This document shows, one piece after another, positions 18,341 through 27,174 of a DNA stretch of 64,000 bases (within the stretch, counting starts at the first letter, position 1; every line of letters begins with the position of its first letter). The stretch is taken from contig CP119314.1 in the NCBI GenBank assembly GCA_029202385.1, positions 126,501-190,500 on the forward strand, given 5' to 3'. Below the pieces are notes generated by a model. It was not told where the DNA came from, ran no database searches, and saw nothing but the letters and a program-made list of their open reading frames with translations. The translations under genes and the position numbers were made by a program. The DNA is from Candidatus Sphingomonas phytovorans (GTDB taxonomy: Bacteria; Pseudomonadota; Alphaproteobacteria; Sphingomonadales; Sphingomonadaceae).

Positions 18341-19252
18341 TTACAGGATGTCGGACTTCACAACCGCATCGACCTGCTCGTCCATCCATGCGCTGAAATC
18401 GACCATCGCGCCATTGTCCCGCCAGTTGAGGCGTCGCACCAGATAATAAGCGTCGTCGGTGAGTAGCGGCTGTTCGAACGGCATGACCAAGCTGCCGTTC
18501 GCGAGTTCCGGTGAGATCAGGAATTCCGGAATCAGCGCTACGCCCGCGCCAGCGGCGACGGCCTGCGCCAGCATCAGAAAATGCTCGAACCGCTGCCCCT
18601 CCAGCTTGGGCGGGTCGGCAATACCACGAGCGGTGAACCAGCGGTTCCACGCATTGAGGCGGGAAGCCTGGAACAATAAAGGTTTGTCGATCAGGTCGCG
18701 CGGAGACTCGATCGGGTTGCGGGCCAACCAGTCGGCGCCGCAGACGACCACCGCGCGCTCGCCGAACAGGTGCAGATGCGACGCATCCGGCCAGTCGGGC
18801 TGGCCGAAATGGATCGCCCCATCGAACCCCTCTTCCTTCAGGTCGAACGGAAAGGAGCGCGCCGCGAAATTGACCGTCATCTCCGGGTGGCGGGCTGACA
18901 AGCCCGGCAGACGCGGCGCGAGCCAGCGCATGCCGAAGCTCGGCAGTGTCGCGATGAGCAGCGTCCGCCCGGCGCCGTTCGCGAACTGGTCGGTCGCCAG
19001 CCGAATACGATCCAGCGCAGGCCTGACTTCATCGGCATAGGCACGGCCGGCCGCGTTGAGGGTGATCCGGCGCCCATGACGATCGAACAGGCTCGTCTGC
19101 AGCCACTCCTCCAGCAGCGCGATTTGCCGGCTGACGGCGCTTTGCGTGAGGCCGATATGCTCAGCCGCGCGCGAAAAGCTGCCATAGCGCGCGGCCGCCA
19201 CGAAACTGTTGAGCGCCGCCATCGGTGGGAGAGATCGTCGACTTTCATTCAT
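18341..19252 (-). CDS. LysR family transcriptional regulator, GcvA-like
   Basis: LysR-type regulator of 303 aa. The winged HTH covers about residues 13-70 (FVAAARYGSFSRAAEHIGLTQSAVSRQIALLE), followed by a substrate-binding domain with TLPSFGMRWLAPRLP, typical of the GcvA subgroup. It is divergent from the hglS operon with 94 bp between start codons. A 19-bp perfect palindrome in that gap fits a LysR box. It therefore probably controls the downstream catabolic operon in response to a pathway intermediate and represses itself. The gene's 3' end abuts an IS3 relic, but its C-terminus (MDEQVDAVVKSDIL) looks complete. Confidence 0.92.
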   Translation of the reverse strand: MNESRRSLPPMAALNSFVAAARYGSFSRAAEHIGLTQSAVSRQIALLEEWLQTSLFDRHGRRITLNAAGRAYADEVRPALDRIRLATDQFANGAGRTLLIATLPSFGMRWLAPRLPGLSARHPEMTVNFAARSFPFDLKEEGFDGAIHFGQPDWPDASHLHLFGERAVVVCGADWLARNPIESPRDLIDKPLLFQASRLNAWNRWFTARGIADPPKLEGQRFEHFLMLAQAVAAGAGVALIPEFLISPELANGSLVMPFEQPLLTDDAYYLVRRLNWRDNGAMVDFSAWMDEQVDAVVKSDIL

Positions 19253-19263
19253 TCCAATAGCTC

Positions 19264-19282
19264 ATTTGCTGATGACGCAAAT
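19264..19282. promoter_or_regulatory. Candidate LysR-binding palindrome
   Basis: ATTTGC (19264-19269) and GCAAAT (19277-19282) form a perfect inverted repeat with a 7-bp spacer, fitting the T-N11-A rule of LysR boxes. It lies 12 bp before the LysR start and about 65 bp before hglS, well placed for self-repression and for activation of the operon. Confidence 0.55.
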
Positions 19283-19346
19283 CCGTTTTGAATCGTGCTT
19301 ATCCTACCTCAGATGACTGCACGCCGTTGGCTATGAAGTCGAGGTA

Positions 19347-20378
19347 ATGATGAATCGGTATGAAGATGTCGTGAGCGAACTGGTTGGAGCCATGCTGTCC
19401 GAGGACCGGGCTCGATCGGCACAAGATATACTCGAACCGATGGCCGCCGCCACTCCCGGCAGCACGGCCGGGAGCTGGGTTGACGCGACCGATTTCGCGA
19501 TAGCGCTTAACACGCTGCTGTTCGCCGATCTCCTTGCCCGCGCGCCTACCGGTGCAGCCTATGTCGAGGAAGTAAGCCGGACAGGCCGGCGCGTATGTTT
19601 TGACCATGGCGCGCTGCGCACGATCCGCCTGCCGCATGGCGACACCGGTGCCCTGCCGCCCGGCGAGCTGGCGTTCCGTCGCATCCTCGAACCGCTCGGC
19701 TATGAGGAAGCCGCAATCTATCCGTTGCCGAAGCTGCGCATGACCGGCCGTGCCTATCGTCATCGCGCGCACCCCGAGACGATTCCCCAGTTCTTTGTCA
19801 GCGAACTCGATGTTGATCAATTCGACGCCGGGTTCATTGCCGCGGCCCGGCGCGTCTTCGGCAGTTCGCGTGATCCGATCGACAGCGATACGGCGGCGGC
19901 GCTGGCGCGGCTCGGTCATGGAGAGGTGCTGGAGCGGCATGTCGCCCTACGGGCGCTGCGCCGGGTGCTCGGCGCGTTTGCCCGTCAGCATGACCGGCCG
20001 ATGCTGACGGATTATGAGATCCTCAGGCGTTCGTCGGCGGAGGCGGCGTGGATTGCAACGGAAGGCAATGCCTTCAACCACGCGACCGACCGGGTCGCGG
20101 ATGTGGTCGCGTTGGCCGAGACTCAGCGAGCGCTGGGCCGGCCGATCAAGGACGGCGTCGAGTTCTCAGCTACGGGTCGGGTGCGCCAGACGGCATTCCG
20201 CGCCGATCCGGTCGAGCGCTCGTTCGGGATGCCCTCCGGCCCGGATCATATCCTGTCCGTGCCCGGATCATTCTACGAATTCATCACGCGCGACGTGGAC
20301 CCTGCGACCGGCGCGCTCGATTTGTCGTTCGACAGCAGCAACGCCACCGGCATCTTCGGCATGACTAGGGCGGCATGA
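19347..20378 (+). CDS. hglS: 2-oxoadipate dioxygenase/decarboxylase (DUF1338, HglS)
   Basis: DUF1338 protein of 343 aa. HglS of Pseudomonas putida is an Fe(II) enzyme that turns 2-oxoadipate into D-2-hydroxyglutarate in lysine breakdown. The metal ligands can be placed: His87 in CFDHGALRT, His245 in FNHATDR and Glu311 in FYEFITR. A substrate arginine is likely within RAYRHRAHPE. It is the first gene of the operon downstream of the LysR gene and its stop overlaps the next start (ATGA at 20375). The next gene is a D-2-hydroxyglutarate dehydrogenase-like flavoprotein, exactly the enzyme needed after HglS, which strengthens the call well beyond the domain match. Confidence 0.88.
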   Translation: MMNRYEDVVSELVGAMLSEDRARSAQDILEPMAAATPGSTAGSWVDATDFAIALNTLLFADLLARAPTGAAYVEEVSRTGRRVCFDHGALRTIRLPHGDTGALPPGELAFRRILEPLGYEEAAIYPLPKLRMTGRAYRHRAHPETIPQFFVSELDVDQFDAGFIAAARRVFGSSRDPIDSDTAAALARLGHGEVLERHVALRALRRVLGAFARQHDRPMLTDYEILRRSSAEAAWIATEGNAFNHATDRVADVVALAETQRALGRPIKDGVEFSATGRVRQTAFRADPVERSFGMPSGPDHILSVPGSFYEFITRDVDPATGALDLSFDSSNATGIFGMTRAA

Positions 20379-21811
20379 CCGACGCGGATGCACTCTTGCT
20401 GAGCGCGCTCGCCGGGATCGTCGGTGAGGCGCAGGTGCTGACCGAGCCGTCCGATCTGGTCGCGTACCGTATTGACGGTCGCGGCGGAGGCGGCGGCGAG
20501 CCGATCGCGGTCGTCCGGCCGGACGATGCCGATCAGGTATCGGCGCTTGTCCGGCTGGCAGCCAGCGCCGGCATCCGTCTCGTCGTTGCTGGTGGCCGCA
20601 CCGGCCTGACCGGTGCCGCCCTGCCCCCCGAACAGGGGCGCTGCCTAGTAGTCAGCCTGGAGCGGCTCGCGCGCCATATCGAGATCGATCCCATGAACCG
20701 CACGGCAACGATCGACGCCGGCGTCCGTCTCTCGGTGCTCAATGCCGCCGCTGCCGAGCACGGACTGAACTTCCCGATCGATCTTGGCGCTGACCCGGTG
20801 ATCGGTGGCATGATTGCCAACAATACGGGTGGCGCCCGCCTGCTACGCTATGGTGATGTACGCGCGAACCTCCTGTCGGTGGAGGTTGTCCGTGCCGATT
20901 CCGGCGGGACGCGTATCGCGCTGGGTGCTCCGTTGAGGAAGAACAACACCGGGCTCGATCTCAAGCAATTGCTGGTCGGTGGCGGTGGTTCGACCGGGGT
21001 CGTGACGCGTGCCACCGTCGCCTTGCATCCCGTCCCCGTCACCCGGCTGACTGCGCTGCTGGCGCTCGAAGATCCTCATGCCACGCTGCCGCTGCTGATC
21101 GCGCTCGAGCGCGACTTCGGCGCCTTGCTGTCGGCGTTCGAGGGAATGAGCGAAGCGGCGCTCCGTGCCGCCGCCGCTCATGTCCCCGGCCTTCACCTGC
21201 CGTTCGGGCGCGTCCCGCCCTATGCCGTGCTGGTCGAGCTCTCGGCAGGCGCAGCCTTCGACGAGGATATGCTGGAGGAGCGTCTCGCCTCGGCGCTCGA
21301 ACCGTTCATGACTGGGGAGGGGGCTTCCGTATGGGACGCCGCGATCGATCGCCGTGGCCGGCTATGGGCGGTGCGCCATGCGATACCGGAAGGACTGCGT
21401 GCCAGGGGTATAGTGGTGGCTTGTGATATCGCGCTGCGCCGGGGCGACGTCATGGCCTTTCGCGATCGCATGGCGGGTCTTCTCGCGCGCCACGCGCCGG
21501 GCTTGTTGCCGCATGATTTTGGTCATGTCGGCGATGGTGGGCTCCACTACAATCTCGTCTGGCCCCGCGAGAGCGGCACGCCCGATCCAGCCATGTTCGA
21601 GAAAGCGCGTACACTGATCTTCGATACCGCCGTCGAGGCGTTCGGCGGCAGCTTCAGTGCCGAGCACGGCATCGGCCCGCGCAACATCGCCTATTACCCC
21701 CGCTACGTCCCCGGGGCGGTGCGCCGCCTCGCCGGAGACGTCCAGCGCATCATGGCCCCGGTCTCGATCGGCCGGGTCGATTTTGGAACGACAGGAGAGG
21801 ACGCGAAATGA
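20375..21811 (+). CDS. FAD-linked D-2-hydroxyglutarate dehydrogenase-like oxidase
   Basis: Flavoprotein of 478 aa in the GlcD / D-2-hydroxyglutarate dehydrogenase family (VAO fold). The FAD domain carries GGRTGLTGAALP (about 73-84) and DLGADPVIGGMIANNTGGA (about 134-152). The substrate/metal domain carries PHDFGHVGDGGLHYNL and FSAEHGIGPRN, the histidines expected in D-2-hydroxy-acid dehydrogenases. It would oxidise D-2-hydroxyglutarate to 2-oxoglutarate and pass electrons to an acceptor in the cytoplasm. It overlaps hglS and the following aminotransferase gene by 4 bp each, so translation is coupled. D-lactate or glycolate as substrate cannot be excluded by sequence, but the hglS neighbour argues for D-2-hydroxyglutarate. 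Confidence 0.88.
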   Translation: MTDADALLLSALAGIVGEAQVLTEPSDLVAYRIDGRGGGGGEPIAVVRPDDADQVSALVRLAASAGIRLVVAGGRTGLTGAALPPEQGRCLVVSLERLARHIEIDPMNRTATIDAGVRLSVLNAAAAEHGLNFPIDLGADPVIGGMIANNTGGARLLRYGDVRANLLSVEVVRADSGGTRIALGAPLRKNNTGLDLKQLLVGGGGSTGVVTRATVALHPVPVTRLTALLALEDPHATLPLLIALERDFGALLSAFEGMSEAALRAAAAHVPGLHLPFGRVPPYAVLVELSAGAAFDEDMLEERLASALEPFMTGEGASVWDAAIDRRGRLWAVRHAIPEGLRARGIVVACDIALRRGDVMAFRDRMAGLLARHAPGLLPHDFGHVGDGGLHYNLVWPRESGTPDPAMFEKARTLIFDTAVEAFGGSFSAEHGIGPRNIAYYPRYVPGAVRRLAGDVQRIMAPVSIGRVDFGTTGEDAK

Positions 21812-23004
21812 GCGACGCATTGATGGGCGTGTACAATCGGGCGCAACTCGAGGTGGAGCGGGGCGAGGGCGTGTGGCTGCACGCCCGCGACGGACGGACC
21901 TTTCTCGATTGCGTGGCAGGCATCGCCACCAACAGTCTGGGCCACGCCCATCCCCGTCTGGTCGCTGCACTGGAGAAGCAGGCGCGCAAGCTGTGGCATG
22001 TCTCGAACATCTTCCGCATTCCCGAGCAGGAGGAACTGGCGGCCCGGCTGGTCGACGCGACCTTTGCCGACCAGGTCTTCTTCGGCAATTCGGGGTCGGA
22101 GGCGATCGAGTGTTCGCTCAAGACCGCACGCCGCTATCACGCGGTCAATGGTGCGCCTGAACGGATCGACGTCATCGGCTTCGCCGGCTCGTTCCATGGC
22201 CGGACCTATGCAGCGGTGAATGCGTCGGGCAACGCCGCGTATCTCGACGGCTTCGGGCCGCGTCTTCCCGGCTATGTCCAACTCACGATCGACGACCGCA
22301 AGGCGATCGAGGAAGCGGTCCGACGGCCGACTGCTGCGGCGGTGATCGTCGAGCCGGTACAGGGCGAAGGCGGTGCGCGGGCGCTCGACGGCGAGTGGTT
22401 GTTGTGGCTACGCCGGCTGTGCAGCGCCAACGGCGTCCTGTTGATCTTCGACGAGGTGCAAAGCGGCATGGGTCGTACCGGCCGGCTGTTCGCTCACCAA
22501 TGGTTCGACGGCGCAGCGCCCGACATCATGGCCGTTGCCAAGGCGCTCGGCGGCGGGTTCCCGATCGGCGCCTGTCTCGCCACGGCGGAGGCAGCCAAGG
22601 GAATGACCGCAGGTACGCACGGATCGACCTTCGGTGGCAATCCGCTGGCGATGGCGGTCGGCATTGCCGCCTTCGACGAGATTGCCCGCGAGGAGACCCT
22701 TGCCAATGCTCGGGACGTGTCGGACCGGCTGCTGAATGGATTGCGCGATCTCGTGGCTCGTTTTCCCGACGTGGCCGTCGACGTGCGCGGCAAGGGGCTG
22801 CTGATCGGGGTCAAGATGCTGCCGAACAACCGCGACATGATGGCGCTAGCCCGTGATCATGGTCTGCTGGTGGCCGGTGGCGGTGACAATTGCATCCGGC
22901 TGCTCCCGCCGCTCATCATCACCACAGAAGAGGCCAACGAGGTGCTGCACCGGATCGAAGCGACCTTCGCGGCCGCGCGCTCCCGCTTCGCCGCCGCTGC
23001 CTGA
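21808..23004 (+). CDS. Class III aminotransferase (ArgD/AstC-like)
   Basis: PLP-dependent class III aminotransferase, 398 aa, close in style to acetylornithine/succinylornithine aminotransferases: NSLGHAHPRLVAAL, FFGNSGSEAIE, SFHGRTYA, FDEVQSGMGRTG and the Schiff-base lysine in AKALGGGFPIGA. In this operon it could act as AstC (succinylornithine with AstA/AstD) or on the omega-amino group of lysine or on 2-aminoadipate (with AmaB/HglS). Sequence alone does not decide between them. It overlaps the upstream gene by 4 bp and shares one base with the astA start (TGATG). The cell will also have a biosynthetic ArgD; this copy is catabolic by context. Confidence 0.9.
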   Translation: MSDALMGVYNRAQLEVERGEGVWLHARDGRTFLDCVAGIATNSLGHAHPRLVAALEKQARKLWHVSNIFRIPEQEELAARLVDATFADQVFFGNSGSEAIECSLKTARRYHAVNGAPERIDVIGFAGSFHGRTYAAVNASGNAAYLDGFGPRLPGYVQLTIDDRKAIEEAVRRPTAAAVIVEPVQGEGGARALDGEWLLWLRRLCSANGVLLIFDEVQSGMGRTGRLFAHQWFDGAAPDIMAVAKALGGGFPIGACLATAEAAKGMTAGTHGSTFGGNPLAMAVGIAAFDEIAREETLANARDVSDRLLNGLRDLVARFPDVAVDVRGKGLLIGVKMLPNNRDMMALARDHGLLVAGGGDNCIRLLPPLIITTEEANEVLHRIEATFAAARSRFAAAA

Positions 23005-24008
23005 TGTTGTTCGTCCGACCCGCCGGGCCGGCGGATATCGACGCGCTGATGGAACTCGCATTCCTCTCGGGACGCGGTTTTACCAGCCTGCCCGAGCATC
23101 GGCCCACGCTGGCGCAGCGGCTCGCCCTGTCCGAGCGCAGTTTCGCTGGCGCGGTGCTGCCGGAAGAGGCCTGGTACGTGTTGATGCTCGAGGACAGCGA
23201 CACCGGTCGCATCGAGGGCGTCGCCGGGGTCAGAGGCGGGGTCGGCATCCAGCGTCCGCATTTCTCGTTTCGGGTGATGACGCTTGCCCAATATTCGTCG
23301 GCGACCCAGACTCGCTTCGATCATCAGGCGCTCGTGCTGGTCAACGAGAGTGGCGGCTGCTCCGAGGTTGGGTCGCTGTTCCTGCGTCCCGGCAAACGGC
23401 AGAGCGGCGCCGGATCGCTGCTCGCACGGTCGCGCTACATGCTGATCGCGACCGCGCGGAATCGTTTTGCAGACACGATCATGGCCGAACTGCGCGGCTG
23501 GTTCGACGAGAATGACGCCAGCCCGTTCTGGGAAGGCATTGCCCGCAAGTTCTTCCGCCTGCCGTTCGAGGAGGCGGACCGGATGATCACCCTGACCGAT
23601 GGCCAGTTCATCCTCGATCTCGCGCCGCGCCATCCGATCTACCTCGAACTGGTCGATGCGTCGGCACGCGAGGCTATCGGTGCGGTGCATCGTCAAGGCG
23701 AAGCAGCGCTGCGGATGTTGGAGCGCGAGGGCTTCTCCCGTTCGGGACTGGTCGACATCTTCGACGGCGGACCGACCGTCACCTGCGCGCGTGACGACAT
23801 CGTGACCATCCGCGACGGTGCCCGGCTGACCGGGCGCATCGGTGCTGTGGCGAGCGGTACGCAGATGCTGGTGGCATCGCCGGATCTTGCCGGCTTCCGT
23901 GCGATCCGCACCCTTGCCGAGCAGCGATGCGACGAACTGCTGCTGTCCGAGGAGGACGCCCGCCTGCTGGGCTTACGGGACGGCGATCCCCTTTATGCGA
24001 GCAAGTGA
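23004..24008 (+). CDS. astA: Arginine N-succinyltransferase
   Basis: AstA of 334 aa from the ATG at 23004 (longer upstream frame rejected because it lies inside the aminotransferase gene). It begins FVRPAGPADIDALMELA and carries SEVGSLFLRPGKRQSGAGSLLARSRYMLI and FWEGIARKFFRL, both family hallmarks, within a GNAT-like fold. AstA transfers succinyl from succinyl-CoA to arginine or ornithine in the AST pathway. The next gene, astD, follows after 1 bp. The other AST genes, astB (dihydrolase) and astE (desuccinylase), are not in the window. The pathway is therefore either completed elsewhere or used in a modified form, for example on ornithine or lysine. Confidence 0.93.
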   Translation: MLFVRPAGPADIDALMELAFLSGRGFTSLPEHRPTLAQRLALSERSFAGAVLPEEAWYVLMLEDSDTGRIEGVAGVRGGVGIQRPHFSFRVMTLAQYSSATQTRFDHQALVLVNESGGCSEVGSLFLRPGKRQSGAGSLLARSRYMLIATARNRFADTIMAELRGWFDENDASPFWEGIARKFFRLPFEEADRMITLTDGQFILDLAPRHPIYLELVDASAREAIGAVHRQGEAALRMLEREGFSRSGLVDIFDGGPTVTCARDDIVTIRDGARLTGRIGAVASGTQMLVASPDLAGFRAIRTLAEQRCDELLLSEEDARLLGLRDGDPLYASK

Positions 24009-24009
24009 C

Positions 24010-25410
24010 ATGACGATGCGATCCATCGACCCCTCCTGTGGTGAGATCGTCTGGGAAGGTGCTGCGACTAGGCCGGTCGAATGTCGTGCCGCAGTCGCCC
24101 GCGCCCGCGCCGCTTTCCCGGGCTGGGCCTGCACGCCGCTGGAAGAACGCATCGTCATCGCCCGTCGGTTCGCCGACCTCCTGCGCGAGGAAGCCGAGGA
24201 TCTCGCCACATTGATCTCGCGCGAGACCGGCAAGCTGTTGTGGGATAGCCGGGGCGAAGTCGCCGCGATGATCGGCAAGGTCGAAATCTCGATTGCCGCC
24301 CAGGCGGAGCGCGCCGGCTCGTGCGAGACGGTAATGCCGTTCGGCCGCTCGGTGCTGCGGCATCGCCCGCATGGCGTGATGGTGGTGCTCGGTCCCTATA
24401 ATTTCCCCGGCCACCTGCCCAACGGACATATCGTGCCCGCTCTGCTGGCGGGCAATTGCGTGGTGTTCAAGCCGTCCGAGGAAACACCTGCCACCGGCGA
24501 ACGGATGGCCGGCTTGTGGCAGCGTGCCGGGTTGCCCCGCGATGTGCTGCAGGTCGTTCAGGGCGACCGAGAGAGCGGCGGCGCATTGATCGACGCTGAT
24601 ATCGACGGGTTGCTGTTCACCGGCTCGGCCGAGACCGGGCGCTATTTTCGCCGTGCATTGGTCGACCGGCCATCAGTGATCCTCGCACTGGAACTGGGTG
24701 GCAACAATCCGCTGATTGCCTGGGATGGCGATGCAGAGACGGTGGCGAATTTGGTGATCCAATCCGCCTTCATCACCACCGGGCAGCGCTGTTCATGTGT
24801 GCGCCGCCTCATGGTGCCGCAGGGCCGGCAGGGCGAGGCGATTGTCGATGCGGTACAGGCGCTGGCGGCGCGGCTGCCGGTGAGCGCGTGGAACGACGGC
24901 GTTGACGCTTTCATGGGGCCGTTGATTTCCGCCCGCGCTGCCGCCGCCGCCCGTACTGCCTGTGACGGTCTCTCGGCGCGAGGCGCGAAGATGTTGCTGC
25001 CCGCAGGCACGGTCGAGGGGCGTAACTCTGCCTTCATCGCCGCGGGGCTGTTCGATGCGACAGGGGTCGAGCTTCCCGACGCCGAGATATTCGCGCCAGT
25101 GCTTCAGGCTACCCGCGTCGTCGATTTCTCCGAGGCGATCGCCCGTGCCAACGCGACAAGTTTCGGCCTGTCGGCGGGACTGATCTCGGCCGATCCCGCG
25201 CTATGGGATCGTTTCTCGACCGAAATCCGCGCCGGTGTGGTCAATTGGAACCGGCCGACCACCGGAGCCGCTTCCACGCGACCGTTCGGTGGCCTTGGCG
25301 AATCCGGCAACCACCGCCCCAGCGCTTTCTACGCAGCCGATTATTGTGCGTATCCGATGGCCAGCTTCGAGGCAGGGGTGATCGAGGCGCAGCCGATATC
25401 CGGCCTCTAG
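24010..25410 (+). CDS. astD: Succinylglutamate-semialdehyde dehydrogenase
   Basis: Aldehyde dehydrogenase of 466 aa from the ATG at 24010; the in-frame extension upstream overlaps astA and is not used. Catalytic Cys261 sits in ITTGQRCSC, Glu228 in LELGGNNP, and GPYNFPGHLPNGHI (129-142) is a clear AstD signature. The reaction oxidises N-succinylglutamate 5-semialdehyde to N-succinylglutamate with NAD. It follows astA by one base and is likely translated with it. After its stop there is a gap of 103 bp before the antiquitin-like gene, with no hairpin that I can see, so read-through is plausible. Confidence 0.93.
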   Translation: MTMRSIDPSCGEIVWEGAATRPVECRAAVARARAAFPGWACTPLEERIVIARRFADLLREEAEDLATLISRETGKLLWDSRGEVAAMIGKVEISIAAQAERAGSCETVMPFGRSVLRHRPHGVMVVLGPYNFPGHLPNGHIVPALLAGNCVVFKPSEETPATGERMAGLWQRAGLPRDVLQVVQGDRESGGALIDADIDGLLFTGSAETGRYFRRALVDRPSVILALELGGNNPLIAWDGDAETVANLVIQSAFITTGQRCSCVRRLMVPQGRQGEAIVDAVQALAARLPVSAWNDGVDAFMGPLISARAAAAARTACDGLSARGAKMLLPAGTVEGRNSAFIAAGLFDATGVELPDAEIFAPVLQATRVVDFSEAIARANATSFGLSAGLISADPALWDRFSTEIRAGVVNWNRPTTGAASTRPFGGLGESGNHRPSAFYAADYCAYPMASFEAGVIEAQPISGL

Positions 25411-25513
25411 CCGCGACGTCCCCGCTCCATCAAGTCCCCGGCCAAAATGCGAAATGGGCAGTCGGCATCTTGATAAGCCCCGGTCGACGAAACCGCGATG
25501 GGAGTGAGGCGCA

Positions 25514-27037
25514 ATGACAGGGTATTTGAGGGACCGGACCAGGGAAATTCTGGGCGACCTGGGTGTGAAGGCTGCCTTGCTGGAGGGCGGATCACTCATC
25601 GTCACCTCGCCCATCACCGGCGAGGCGCTGGCCGAACTGACGGTCAATGCAGTCGACGATTGCGACGCGGCGGTCGCGCGTGCGGTGGTGGCGTTTCGGC
25701 GATGGCGGCTCGTACCCGCTCCCCGCCGCGGCGAGTTCGTACGGCAGTTGGGCGAGGCGTTGCGTACCCACAAGGAGTCGCTTGGCTGGCTGGTGACGGT
25801 CGAAGCCGGCAAGGTCCTGTCCGAAGGACTGGGCGAGGTCCAGGAGATGATCGACATCTGCGACTTCGCGGTGGGCCTGTCGCGTCAGCTTTACGGCCTG
25901 ACGATGCCGTCGGAACGCGCCGATCACCGGTTGGCCGAGCAATGGCACCCGATCGGCCCGGTCGGCGTCATTTCAGCGTTCAACTTCCCGGTTGCGGTGT
26001 GGAGCTGGAACGCCGCGCTGGCGCTGGTCTGCGGCAATTCAGTGGTATGGAAACCATCGGAGAAGACTCCGTTGACCGCGCTTGCGGTGCAGGTGCTTTT
26101 CGAACGGGTGGCCACCGGGTTTGGCGAGGACGCGGCAGAGGACCTGTTGCAATTGCTGATCGGCGGGCGAGAGTTGGGCGAGCGGCTTGCCGGAGATCCC
26201 GGCATGCCGGTACTGTCGGCTACAGGCTCGACCCGGATGGGCGGCGAAGTCGGGCGCACCGTCGCTGCCCGCTTCGGCCGTGCGATCCTCGAACTAGGCG
26301 GCAACAACGCTTCGATCGTTACGCCCTCCGCTGATCTCGACCTTGCCCTTCGGGCGGTCGCTTTCAGCGCGATGGGGACCGCTGGCCAACGCTGCACCAC
26401 ATTGCGTCGCTTGATCGTCCATCATGAGATCGCGGACGATTTCGTCGCCCGGCTGCTCAGGGTCTATGGCGCGGTGGCGGTTGGCGATCCGCTGGCCGGC
26501 GACACGCTGGTCGGTCCGTTGATCGACCGTGCCGCATTCGAGGCGATGCAGGCAGCGCTTGATGCGGCGCGAGCTGCCGGTGCGCGGGTTCATTTCGGTG
26601 AGCGCCTGCCCATGGGCGAGAACGAGGCCTTCTACGCCCGTCCGGCACTGGTCGAGGCGGATCGGCAGGAAGGGCCGATGCTGCACGAAACCTTCGCCCC
26701 GATCCTTTACGTAGTGCGGTATTCGACGCTGGACGAGGCTATCGCATTTCAGAACGACGTGCCGCAGGGCCTGTCCTCCTCGATCTTCTCCACCGACATG
26801 CGGGAGGTCGAGATATTCATGTCGGCCGCCGGGTCGGATTGCGGAATCGCCAATGCGAACATGGGTCCATCTGGCGCAGAGATTGGCGGGGCGTTCGGTG
26901 GAGAGAAGGAGACCGGCGGCGGCCGCGAAAGCGGCAGCGACAGCTGGAAGGCCTATATGCGGCGGCAGACGAATGCCATCAACTACGGCCGGTCACTGCC
27001 CCTGGCGCAGGGTGTCCGCTTCGACCTCGACCTGTGA
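25514..27037 (+). CDS. amaB: L-piperidine-6-carboxylate / aminoadipate-semialdehyde dehydrogenase (ALDH7)
   Basis: Aldehyde dehydrogenase of the ALDH7 (antiquitin) type, 507 aa. Cys294 lies in TAGQRCTTLRR and Glu260 in LELGGNN. The GPVGVISAFNFPVAVWSWN block (148-166) and the C-terminal YMRRQTNAINYG..LPLAQGV are typical for this subfamily. The enzyme oxidises 2-aminoadipate 6-semialdehyde (in equilibrium with piperidine-6-carboxylate) to 2-aminoadipate, the step before transamination to 2-oxoadipate, which HglS then uses. So amaB, the aminotransferase, hglS and the D-2-hydroxyglutarate dehydrogenase form one lysine/pipecolate branch. A strong hairpin follows the stop. Confidence 0.88.
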   Translation: MTGYLRDRTREILGDLGVKAALLEGGSLIVTSPITGEALAELTVNAVDDCDAAVARAVVAFRRWRLVPAPRRGEFVRQLGEALRTHKESLGWLVTVEAGKVLSEGLGEVQEMIDICDFAVGLSRQLYGLTMPSERADHRLAEQWHPIGPVGVISAFNFPVAVWSWNAALALVCGNSVVWKPSEKTPLTALAVQVLFERVATGFGEDAAEDLLQLLIGGRELGERLAGDPGMPVLSATGSTRMGGEVGRTVAARFGRAILELGGNNASIVTPSADLDLALRAVAFSAMGTAGQRCTTLRRLIVHHEIADDFVARLLRVYGAVAVGDPLAGDTLVGPLIDRAAFEAMQAALDAARAAGARVHFGERLPMGENEAFYARPALVEADRQEGPMLHETFAPILYVVRYSTLDEAIAFQNDVPQGLSSSIFSTDMREVEIFMSAAGSDCGIANANMGPSGAEIGGAFGGEKETGGGRESGSDSWKAYMRRQTNAINYGRSLPLAQGVRFDLDL

Positions 27038-27044
27038 CGTTTCG

Positions 27045-27082
27045 GGCAGGCGCCTTTACGCTCAGGTGTAAAGGCGCCTGCC
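27045..27082 (+). terminator. Hairpin after the hglS-amaB operon
   Basis: GGCAGGCGCCTTTAC (27045-27059) pairs perfectly with GTAAAGGCGCCTGCC (27068-27082) across an 8-nt loop. It begins 8 bp after the amaB stop. Only a short T-rich run (TTCT) follows, so it may act as an intrinsic terminator or as a 3'-end stabiliser. Confidence 0.7.
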
Positions 27083-27131
27083 TTCTCCGCTAAGCAGAAC
27101 CGCGCGCGAACACCGAAGATCGCTCCATAAT

Positions 27132-27153
27132 TGCGGCGCATTCGACTGCCGCA
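27132..27153. promoter_or_regulatory. Inverted repeat before the third TonB receptor
   Basis: TGCGGC (27132-27137) and GCCGCA (27148-27153) are inverted around a 10-bp spacer, 21 bp before the receptor start and just before its AGGAGG ribosome site. It could be an operator. No regulator can be assigned. Confidence 0.3.
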
Positions 27154-27174
27154 GATATAAGGAGGATATATATT

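Noticed and set aside
19347..27037. A complete arginine succinyltransferase pathway
   Set aside because: astB and astE are not present in the window; only AstA, AstD and an AstC-like aminotransferase are.
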